Shown piece after piece: positions 9,695-16,751 of a DNA stretch of 64,000 nucleotides (the stretch's first letter is position 1; each line of letters opens with the position of its first letter). Made by a program: the position numbers and the translations under genes. Origin of the DNA: Pseudochelatococcus lubricantis (GTDB lineage: Bacteria > Pseudomonadota > Alphaproteobacteria > Rhizobiales > Beijerinckiaceae); the NCBI RefSeq assembly GCF_011762225.1, contig NZ_JAASQI010000001.1, positions 186,001 through 250,000 on the forward strand, in the 5' to 3' direction. A model generated the notes under the pieces. The model was given only the letters and a program-made list of their open reading frames with translations, ran no database searches and was not told where the DNA came from.

Positions 9695-10488
9695 GCCGCG
9701 AGGCTTCCAGCGAGCCGATCCGTCCCGGCCTTGCTGAACAGCCGCCGGAAGTTCCCGGTCGTGAGTTGCGCCAGCGCCTGCTCGCTCATGCCGCGCACCT
9801 CCGCCAGCACCCGCGCCGTGTGGGCGACATAGGCGGGCTCGTTGCGCTTGCCGCGGAAGGGCAGCGGCGCGAGATAGGGCGCGTCCGTCTCCACCAGCAG
9901 CCGGTCGAGCGGCACCCGCAGGGCGATATCGCGGATTTCCTCGGATTTCTTGAAGGTCAGAATCCCGGAAAACGACACGTAAAGCCCGAGTTCCACCCCC
10001 ACTTCCGCCAGTTTCGGGCCTGAGGAGAAGCAGTGCAGCACGGCGGTGAAACGGCCCTTGGCCATTTCCTCGGACAGGATGGCGATCATGTCGTCGTCAG
10101 CGCTGCGGGCGTGGATCACCAGCGGCAGGCCGGTGGCGCGCGCCGCCGCGATATGGCGCACGAAAACCTCTCTCTGCACGGCCATCGACTCGCGCTCATA
10201 GAAATAGTCGAGCCCGGCCTCGCCGATGGCGACGCAACGCGGATGCCCGGCGAGCGCCACGATCTCCGCCAGCGTCACGTCCGGCTCGTCCTTGGCCTGC
10301 ATGGGATGCGTGCCGACGGAGAAGAATACGCCGGAATGCGCCTCGGCGATGGCGCGGCAGGTCGCGACCTGCCGCACCCGCGTGGAAATGGTCACTACCT
10401 GCCCCACCCCGGCGGCGGCGGCGCGCGCTAGCACGCCGTCCAACTCGTTCGAAAAGTAGTCGAGGTGGCAATGCGAATCGACGAGCAT
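9691..10488 (-). CDS. tatD: TatD family metal-dependent hydrolase (DNase)
   Basis: TatD-type TIM-barrel hydrolases act as metal-dependent nucleases. The 265-residue protein shows the family signatures in order: VDSHCHLDYF at the start, AIGEAGLDYFYE near residue 90, LVIHARSADDD near 130, VLHCFSSG near 155, and VETDAPYLAPLPFRGKRNEP near 205. I chose the ATG at 10488 because the long in-frame extension upstream lies antisense or out of frame inside metG. The start codon overlaps the last base of metG, and its end overlaps the MBL gene by 4 bases, so the three are very likely co-translated. Confidence 0.95.
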   Translation of the reverse strand: MLVDSHCHLDYFSNELDGVLARAAAAGVGQVVTISTRVRQVATCRAIAEAHSGVFFSVGTHPMQAKDEPDVTLAEIVALAGHPRCVAIGEAGLDYFYERESMAVQREVFVRHIAAARATGLPLVIHARSADDDMIAILSEEMAKGRFTAVLHCFSSGPKLAEVGVELGLYVSFSGILTFKKSEEIRDIALRVPLDRLLVETDAPYLAPLPFRGKRNEPAYVAHTARVLAEVRGMSEQALAQLTTGNFRRLFSKAGTDRLAGSLAA

Positions 10489-12044
10489 CAGACGCTGCCC
10501 CCGTCCTCCGGTTCGACGTAGCGCGGAAACACGCCCGCCGGCTCCGGCAGCGCCGTGCCGGGCGCGATCCGGCCCGCCTCGCCGAGCGCGGCGAAATCGC
10601 GCGCGCCCGCCGGCACGGAGAGCAGGTCGAGCAGGCGCCCGGCGGCTTGCGGCGTCGCGATCTGGGCGAAGATAGTCACCTGGCGCAACACCTCGGCCGT
10701 GACGTAGAGCACCGTTCCCATGCGCTCGGGATCGGTCTTGCGCAAAGCCCACGGCGCCTGCGCCGCGAAGTAGCGGTTGGCGTCCGCCACCACGGCCCAG
10801 ACATCGCCCAGGATGGAATGGAGGGCGAAGTCCTCGATCGCCGCGCGCGCCTTGCCGAGCAGCGCATCGGCGGCTGCAAGCAGGGTACGGTCCGCTTCCT
10901 CCAGCGCACCGGGTGCGGGCAGCACGCCGTCGAGATTCTTGGCGATCATCGACAGCGAACGCTGCGCCAGATTGCCGAGATCGTTGGCGAGGTCGGCGTT
11001 GATGCGGTTGACGATGGCCTCGTGGCTGTAGCTGCCGTCCTGACCGAACGGCACCTCGCGCAGCAGGAAGTAGCGCAACTGGTCCACGCCGTAGGCCTGC
11101 GACAGCGCGATCGGGTCGATGACGTTGCCCACCGACTTCGACATCTTCTCGCCCCTGTTGAACAGGAAGCCGTGGCCGAAGACCCGCTTCGGGAGCGCCA
11201 GTCCCGCCGACATCAGGAACGCCGGCCAGTAGACGGCATGGAAGCGCGTGATGTCCTTGCCGATGATGTGCGCATCGGCCGGCCAGAAGCGCCAGTCCGC
11301 ATCGTTCTCGTCGGGGAAGCCGACGCCGGTGAGATAGTTCGTCAGCGCGTCGACCCAGACATACATGACATGGCCCGGCGCGTCCGGCACCGGCACGCCC
11401 CACGAAAGCGTCGTGCGCGAGATGGACAGGTCCTGCAGGCCGCTCCTGACGAAGCTCACCACCTCGTTGCGGCGGCTGTCCGGGCCGATGAAGTCCGGGT
11501 GCTCATCGTAATAGGCGAGCAGGCGGTCCTGATAGGCGGACAGGCGGAAGAACCATGTCTGCTCCTCCGTCCATTCCACCGGCGTGCCCTGCGGGCCGTA
11601 GCGCACGCCGTCGCGCACGGTTGTCTCGCTCTCGTCGTAGAAGGCCTCGTCGCGCACCGAGTACCAGCCCTCATAGGTGCCGAGGTAGATGTCGCCCGCC
11701 TCCTTTATCCGCCGCCACAGCTCCTGAGAGGCGGCGTAGTGCGCGGGCTCCGTGGTGCGGATGAAGCGGTCGCGCGAGATATCGAGCGCGTCGGCCATGG
11801 CGATGAAGCGGGCGGTGTGGCGGTCCGACAGTTCCCGGGGGCTGATGCCTTCCTTCGCCGCCGTCTGCGCCATCTTCAGGCCGTGCTCGTCGACACCGGT
11901 CATGAAGAACACGTCATACCCGTCAAGCCGCTTGAAGCGCGCGATGGCGTCGGTCGCTATCGCCTCGTAGGCATGACCGATGTGGGGAGCGCCGTTAGGG
12001 TACGAAATCGCAGTCGTGATGTAGAAAGTCTCAGCGTCGGCCAT
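10488..12044 (-). CDS. metG: Methionyl-tRNA synthetase
   Basis: A class I aminoacyl-tRNA synthetase that charges tRNA-Met. The HIGH motif is at residues 21-24 ([17 protein letters not shown]) and KMSKS near residue 300 ([14 protein letters not shown]). At 518 residues it is the short form: there is no C-terminal OB-fold tRNA-binding domain, and I see no zinc-knuckle cysteine pairs in the insertion, as in many alphaproteobacterial enzymes. I chose the ATG at 12044 (MADAETF); a TTG four codons upstream is in frame but less likely. It lies 30 bases after holB. Confidence 0.97.
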   Translation of the reverse strand: MADAETFYITTAISYPNGAPHIGHAYEAIATDAIARFKRLDGYDVFFMTGVDEHGLKMAQTAAKEGISPRELSDRHTARFIAMADALDISRDRFIRTTEPAHYAASQELWRRIKEAGDIYLGTYEGWYSVRDEAFYDESETTVRDGVRYGPQGTPVEWTEEQTWFFRLSAYQDRLLAYYDEHPDFIGPDSRRNEVVSFVRSGLQDLSISRTTLSWGVPVPDAPGHVMYVWVDALTNYLTGVGFPDENDADWRFWPADAHIIGKDITRFHAVYWPAFLMSAGLALPKRVFGHGFLFNRGEKMSKSVGNVIDPIALSQAYGVDQLRYFLLREVPFGQDGSYSHEAIVNRINADLANDLGNLAQRSLSMIAKNLDGVLPAPGALEEADRTLLAAADALLGKARAAIEDFALHSILGDVWAVVADANRYFAAQAPWALRKTDPERMGTVLYVTAEVLRQVTIFAQIATPQAAGRLLDLLSVPAGARDFAALGEAGRIAPGTALPEPAGVFPRYVEPEDGGSV

Positions 12045-12074
12045 TGAATCCGCCAAAGATGCGAAAACGCGGAT

Positions 12075-13148
12075 TCATGCAGCACGGGCACGCCGGGCGG
12101 CATCCGCGAGTTCGCCGAATAGGGTGAGGACCAGCGGGCGGCGATCGAGATTCAAGATCTGCGTCTCGCGCGCCGCACGAGCGATGTTGTCCCACACCTC
12201 GACAAAACGCGCAAGCTTTGCCGGTCCCTCGCCGGCACGATTATGGATCAGCTCTGCAATCCAGTCATGCGTCGTGGACAGCAGCACGTTGAAGTCGGTT
12301 TCCGCCTCCCGCCCCGTCATCTCCTCCGCGAGCGCGTGAACCTGCGCGGGGTCGGCGGCCGGCAGCCCCTGCAGCAGCGCGCGTACCCGTTCCACCAGTG
12401 CGATCGTATGCGCGTCCATCAGGCCGAGCGCGGCGCGGACCGAGCCGTTGGCGAGTTCCGCCGCCCGCGCCAGCACGGCCGCCTCCGCATCGCCGAACGG
12501 CGCCGGCAGCGAGCGCACCGCGTTCTCGACCTCCGCCACCGGCAACCGGCGCAGCAGCAGGCGCCGGCAGCGGGAGCGGATGGTGGGCAGGGTGCGGCCC
12601 GGCGCATGGGCGACGAGCAGGAACAGCGCGCGCGGCGGCGGCTCCTCGATGACCTTGAGCAGCGCGTTGGCGCTGGAGACGTTCAGGTCCTCCACACTGT
12701 CGACGATGCAGATGCGATAGCCGTCGTTGCCCGCTGTCGACGAGAACAACGCCAGCGCGCGGCGCACGGCATCCACGGGGATGATGGTGGACGCGGCCTT
12801 CTTCTCGCCCGCCGGCGCGCGCCGCAGCACGGCGAGATCGGGATGCGACAGAGCGGCGACCTTCGCCGCGACGCCGGCGGCGGGGTCGACCGCGAGAGAG
12901 GTCGCCCGCCGCACCGCCTCGCTCGCCGGATCGGGATGCGACAGCAGGAACCGCGCCGCGCGGTAGGCGAACGTCGCCTTGCCGATGCCCTGCGGCCCGC
13001 CGATCAGCCACGCATGATGCAGCCTGCCGGACCGGTAGGCGTCGAGAAACTCGTGCTCCGCCGCCTCAAGGCCGAACAGCGCCGTCTGCGCGCGCGGGTG
13101 CGGCGCACCGGGAAACTGGTCGGGCTCGGTATCGGCTCCGGTCATCAT
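12075..13148 (-). CDS. holB: DNA polymerase III subunit delta'
   Basis: HolB is part of the clamp loader of the replicative polymerase. The 357-residue protein has an AAA+ fold with HHAWLIGGPQGIGKATFAYRAA (Walker A region, in part, about residues 43-60), the SSANALLKVIEEPPP sensor region and the RSRCRRLLLRR SRC motif. The four-cysteine zinc module found in E. coli delta' is not visible; an Ala/Asp-rich insertion sits in its place. The start overlaps nothing upstream, while its ATG lies 4 bases inside the tmk stop region (13145-13148). The tmk-holB order is conserved widely, which supports the call. Confidence 0.92.
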   Translation of the reverse strand: MMTGADTEPDQFPGAPHPRAQTALFGLEAAEHEFLDAYRSGRLHHAWLIGGPQGIGKATFAYRAARFLLSHPDPASEAVRRATSLAVDPAAGVAAKVAALSHPDLAVLRRAPAGEKKAASTIIPVDAVRRALALFSSTAGNDGYRICIVDSVEDLNVSSANALLKVIEEPPPRALFLLVAHAPGRTLPTIRSRCRRLLLRRLPVAEVENAVRSLPAPFGDAEAAVLARAAELANGSVRAALGLMDAHTIALVERVRALLQGLPAADPAQVHALAEEMTGREAETDFNVLLSTTHDWIAELIHNRAGEGPAKLARFVEVWDNIARAARETQILNLDRRPLVLTLFGELADAARRARAA

Positions 13149-13864
13149 TCGTCACTTTCGGCCGCCGCATCCTCGTCGGTGGATGCAGACGTCCCGTCTT
13201 TTGCCGGCGAAAGCAGGCGTTCGTCAACCGCCTTCCAGATGCGGTCCCCGACGGTCTCGACCGGCGCGTCGGCGTCGATGACGACGCAGCGGTCGGGCTC
13301 CGCCGCCGCGATGGCGAGGAATCGCGCCCGCAGATCGCGGTGAAAGGCAGGCGCCTCGCCCTCGAAACGATCCGTTACCTCACCGCGCTGCCGGCGGCGC
13401 ACGTCGGCACGGGCAAGCCCCACCTCAGGCGGCAGGTCGAGGATGAGGGTGAGGTCGGGCCGGTCGCCGCCGACCACCACACGTTCGAGCGCACGCAGCA
13501 CGGCAGGTTCCGGCTCGCCCGTCGCGCCCTGATAGGCGGTGGTCGAATCGGAGAAGCGGTCGCAGATCACCCAAGCGCCGCGCGCGAGCGCCGGGCGGAT
13601 GAGGGAATCGAGATGATCGATGCGGGCGGCCGAGAATAGCAGCGCCTCCGCCATCGGCCCGAGGAACTTCGTGCGGCCGGACAGGATCGCCTCGCGGATG
13701 GCCTCCGCCTTCGGCGACCCGCCGGGCTCCCGCGTGGCGACGACCTCCAGGCCGCGCGCCTCCAGCCGGGCCGCGAGCAGGCGCATCTGCGTGGATTTGC
13801 CGACACCCTCGCCGCCTTCCAGCGTGATGAACAGGCCCCTGCCGGACGCGAACGGCGCGCTCAC
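13145..13864 (-). CDS. tmk: Thymidylate kinase
   Basis: Tmk phosphorylates dTMP to dTDP. The P-loop is LEGGEGVGKSTQ (about residues 14-25), the DR(Y/F) motif is CDRFSDSTTAYQG near residue 95, and REPGGSPKAEAIREAIL follows the P-loop at about 42-58. The protein is 239 residues if translation starts at the GTG at 13864, which overlaps the dacF stop as GTGA; no better ATG is near. The C-terminal tail (after about residue 215) is Asp/Glu/Ser rich. It is translationally coupled to both dacF and holB. Confidence 0.93.
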   Translation of the reverse strand: MSAPFASGRGLFITLEGGEGVGKSTQMRLLAARLEARGLEVVATREPGGSPKAEAIREAILSGRTKFLGPMAEALLFSAARIDHLDSLIRPALARGAWVICDRFSDSTTAYQGATGEPEPAVLRALERVVVGGDRPDLTLILDLPPEVGLARADVRRRQRGEVTDRFEGEAPAFHRDLRARFLAIAAAEPDRCVVIDADAPVETVGDRIWKAVDERLLSPAKDGTSASTDEDAAAESDE

Positions 13865-15072
13865 ATCAAACGCTCGAACGCGCGGCGCACGACGCCGGTG
13901 CCCCATTCCAGCGCCGCGTCGAGCGCCCGTTGGGACAGGGTGCCCCGCGCCACCGCCTCGCCGGTGACGAGCGGCACGTCGAGCGCCTTCAGCCGGCCGC
14001 GTTCCACCTGCAGATGGCCAACCGGCACGCCCTTGTCGACCGGCGCGATGACCGGGCCGCGATAGACGATGCGCGCCGAGATCCGCTCGTCCGACCCGCG
14101 CTGCACCAGCACGCGCACGGGCGTGGGCGACACCAGCGCCACGCCGCCCTTCTCGCCGCCGAACACGCTGGCCTCGCCGATCACGTCGCTGGCGGCGAAC
14201 AGTTCCCGCACCTCGAACGACCGCAGGCCCCAGTCGAGCAGCTTGCGCGCCTCCGTGTCGCGCTCGCGCGCCGTCTTCGCGCCGGACACGACCACAATCA
14301 GCCGCTGGCCGTCCAGCACCGCCGAGCCGACGATGCCGTAGCCCGCCTGCTCGGTGAAGCCGGTCAGGAAGCCGTCGGCGCCGATGTTGAGCGCCAGCAG
14401 CGGATTGCGGTTGCGCTGCTGGATCTTGCTCCACGTGAAATCCGGCTCGGAAAAGACACGGTAAAGCTCGGGGTAGGTCGCGATGACGTGCGCCGCCAGC
14501 CGCGCCAGATCGCGCGACGTCGTCACCTGCCCCTCCGCCGGCAGTCCCGAGGCATTGACGAAACTGGAGCGGGTCAGGCCGATCTCCGCCGCGCGCCGGT
14601 TCATTGCCCGCGTGAACGCCGTCTCGGTTCCCGAAATGCCTTCCGCAATGATGATGGCGGCATCGTTGCCGGAGGGAATGGCGAGGCCGCGCAGGAGATC
14701 GCGCACCGGGATGTTGCTGTTGACGGCCGCGAACATCGCCGTGCTGCGCGAGGGGGCGCCGCCCGTCCGCCATGCATATTCGGAAACGAAGAACTCCTTG
14801 TCGAGCGACAGACGGCCTTCCCTGATCTCGTGGAACAGCACCTCCGCCGTCATGATCTTGGCCATGCTCGCCGGCTCGAACGGCTCGTCGGCGCCCTTCT
14901 CGAACAGGACGGTGCCGGTGCCGACATCGATGAGCAGTGCGCGCGGCAGATCGGTCTGGAAACCTTGCGCGGCGGCGCGCCCGGCCGTTCCGCCCACGAG
15001 CAGGCACACCAGGACGAGCGCCTGAAGCACTGCCACGACGCGCCACGGCAACGACGGAAAACTCCAGACCAT
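13861..15072 (-). CDS. dacF: D-alanyl-D-alanine carboxypeptidase (DacF/PBP5-like)
   Basis: A periplasmic low-molecular-weight penicillin-binding protein that trims peptidoglycan pentapeptides. Of the three active-site motifs, SxxK is SMAK at residues 69-72 and SxN is SGN at 134-136. The third, normally KTG, reads LTG in GADGFLTGFTEQAG near residue 233, so the lysine is replaced by leucine. A signal peptide covers about residues 1-36 (ending GRAAAQ). The C-terminal PBP5-type beta domain (about 290-370) is present. I chose the ATG at 15072 because GGAAGGG lies 6 bases upstream; ATGs at 15090 and 15078 are in frame. It has 403 residues. Confidence 0.9.
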   Translation of the reverse strand: MVWSFPSLPWRVVAVLQALVLVCLLVGGTAGRAAAQGFQTDLPRALLIDVGTGTVLFEKGADEPFEPASMAKIMTAEVLFHEIREGRLSLDKEFFVSEYAWRTGGAPSRSTAMFAAVNSNIPVRDLLRGLAIPSGNDAAIIIAEGISGTETAFTRAMNRRAAEIGLTRSSFVNASGLPAEGQVTTSRDLARLAAHVIATYPELYRVFSEPDFTWSKIQQRNRNPLLALNIGADGFLTGFTEQAGYGIVGSAVLDGQRLIVVVSGAKTARERDTEARKLLDWGLRSFEVRELFAASDVIGEASVFGGEKGGVALVSPTPVRVLVQRGSDERISARIVYRGPVIAPVDKGVPVGHLQVERGRLKALDVPLVTGEAVARGTLSQRALDAALEWGTGVVRRAFERLM

Positions 15073-15117
15073 GCTCATCCCTTCCGCCATTCAGCGCCGA
15101 AGGAGCCGGAACTGCCT

Positions 15118-16494
15118 TTACCGTTCCGTCTTCTGGCGGCCGTTTGCGCCGAAAGTGACGAAGCGCTGCGGCGTCAGGTCCGACAGGGGCATCGGTTCAA
15201 AGAAGACGCCGGCCTTGTCCGTCTGCCCGGCGTAGGGCAGGCTCGCGACGAGCGAGCGCCGCGCCGGCGGCTGTTCGGCGTGCGTGGCCGACGAGGCGGC
15301 ATTCACGAAGACAGCGCGCCGGGGCGCGAGATCGAGCGGACGCGAGGGCGGGATCGGCGCTGTCTCCGGGGCGGCAACCTCGCGTACGAGTTCGGTCAGG
15401 CCGCCTTCGGCAGCAGGCACGAAAGCCGTGGCGGGCTGAACGGGAACGGCAGGAGAAACGGGCGCGGGGGCCGGCGCCGGCGCGATCTCCGAAGCCGCGA
15501 CCGGCGCGCCGACGGCGGCCACCTCGACCGGCGCAGGGGCGGGTGCGGACGGCATCGGGCGCGGGGCCGGGGCGGCGACGAGCGTTCTGGAAACGAGCGG
15601 CCTGTCGCTCTCGGTCGTCTCGTGCGCGACGCTGGCGACGACGGTCCGCGACGGCGCGACGGCGGGTGCAGGGGCCGGCGCTTCGGCGCGCGGCTCGGGC
15701 AGTGTCTCAGGACGCGGCTCGGCGCTCGCCACCATCACAGGTGCCGCAGGGACAACCGGGGCCACGGCGGGCGCGGAAGGTGCAGCGGCCGGAATGGCAG
15801 CAGGGGCGCCCGCGTTCAGCGTCGCGAGCAGCTTGCGGTCGTCGCTGCCGCCGAGCGAGGCGCGGCCGACGTATTCGACCTTGACGCGCGCGGTACCCTG
15901 ACGGTGGAAGTCGAGCGCCTCGGCGGCGGTGCGCGAAAGGTCGATCAGCCGGTTGCCGTGGAACGGGCCACGGTCGTTGACGCGCACCACCATCGAGCGG
16001 TTGTTGCTGAGGTTGGTGACGCGCACGTAGCTCGGCAGCGGCAGCGTCGGATGGGCGGCGGCGATGGAGTGCTTGTCGAAAATCTCGCCGTTGGCCGTCT
16101 TGCGGCCGTGGAAGGCGGACCCGTACCACGAGGCGGTGCCGACGGCGACGTAATTATCCGACTCGCGCGGCGTGAATTTTCTGCCGGCGACCGTGTAGGG
16201 CTTGCCGACCATGGCGCGCCCGCCGCCTTTGGGCACCTTGCCGTTGGTGACGACGCGCGGGCTGGGCTTGACGCCGTATTTGGGATCGACCTTGGCCGGG
16301 GAACTGACCTTGGCGCCGCCGGTCGACCGCGGCGCGGTGCTGCAGTTGGCCACGCCGAGCGCCAGCAGAGAGACACCCAGCAATTTCAGAATGATACCAC
16401 AGGAGGAAGGTGGCGGACCGTCAACGAGAGGGACATCAGTCCCATCCGGATTTCCCGAACGAATCGTGATGTTGGCTCGTTTCGTCAACCGCAT
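15118..16494 (-). CDS. rlpA: RlpA-family septal ring lytic transglycosylase
   Basis: RlpA proteins cleave denuded peptidoglycan glycan at the division site. The double-psi beta-barrel domain spans about residues 115-205, with GTASWYGSAFHGRKTANGE, ITxxH-like AAAHPTLPLPSYVRVTN and MVVRVNDRGPFHGNRLIDLS; the catalytic acidic residue is in VNDRGP. The rest, from about 215 to 400, is a Pro/Ala-rich low-complexity segment, and no SPOR domain is obvious. The N-terminus has a hydrophobic stretch ending GVANC; Asn at -1 is unusual for a lipobox, so lipidation is uncertain. I prefer the ATG at 16494; the frame stays open to 16572. It precedes dacF by 45 bases. Confidence 0.85.
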   Translation of the reverse strand: MRLTKRANITIRSGNPDGTDVPLVDGPPPSSCGIILKLLGVSLLALGVANCSTAPRSTGGAKVSSPAKVDPKYGVKPSPRVVTNGKVPKGGGRAMVGKPYTVAGRKFTPRESDNYVAVGTASWYGSAFHGRKTANGEIFDKHSIAAAHPTLPLPSYVRVTNLSNNRSMVVRVNDRGPFHGNRLIDLSRTAAEALDFHRQGTARVKVEYVGRASLGGSDDRKLLATLNAGAPAAIPAAAPSAPAVAPVVPAAPVMVASAEPRPETLPEPRAEAPAPAPAVAPSRTVVASVAHETTESDRPLVSRTLVAAPAPRPMPSAPAPAPVEVAAVGAPVAASEIAPAPAPAPVSPAVPVQPATAFVPAAEGGLTELVREVAAPETAPIPPSRPLDLAPRRAVFVNAASSATHAEQPPARRSLVASLPYAGQTDKAGVFFEPMPLSDLTPQRFVTFGANGRQKTER

Positions 16495-16689
16495 AGGCTC
16501 GTCCCGCATAATCGCCCTCATCGCCTGCCAGCGTCGACAGTAGGGCGGCATCTTGCGCATGCCACCGCTCATCCTGCGATAAGGAACGAACTTCGTTGAC
16601 GGAACGTTAACAGGATCGTTCCGCTTGTTACAAGTGGGGACGGGCGCTTTCCCGTTCCCCGATTTGTAGAATGGTTACCGGCCGCCAGC

Positions 16690-16741
16690 CCCGGCGCGGC
16701 GTTGCCGCCGCGCCGGGCGGCGAATGGTCGCACCATTCGCC
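16690..16741. repeat. Two adjacent perfect hairpins after the nucleotidase gene
   Basis: The first is an 11-bp perfect stem (16690-16700 with 16707-16717, CCCGGCGCGGC, 6-base loop). The second is a 10-bp perfect stem (16719-16728 with 16732-16741, GGCGAATGGT, loop CGC). They lie directly after the stop of the minus-strand nucleotidase gene. No T-run follows on that strand, so a factor-independent terminator is not shown; a 3'-end barrier to exonuclease is the simplest role. Confidence 0.6.
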
Positions 16742-16751
16742 GTCTGGCTGC

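Noticed and set aside
13930-16599. Long plus-strand frame opposite dacF and rlpA
   Set aside because: Spans two well-supported minus-strand genes and has the biased composition of an antisense frame.
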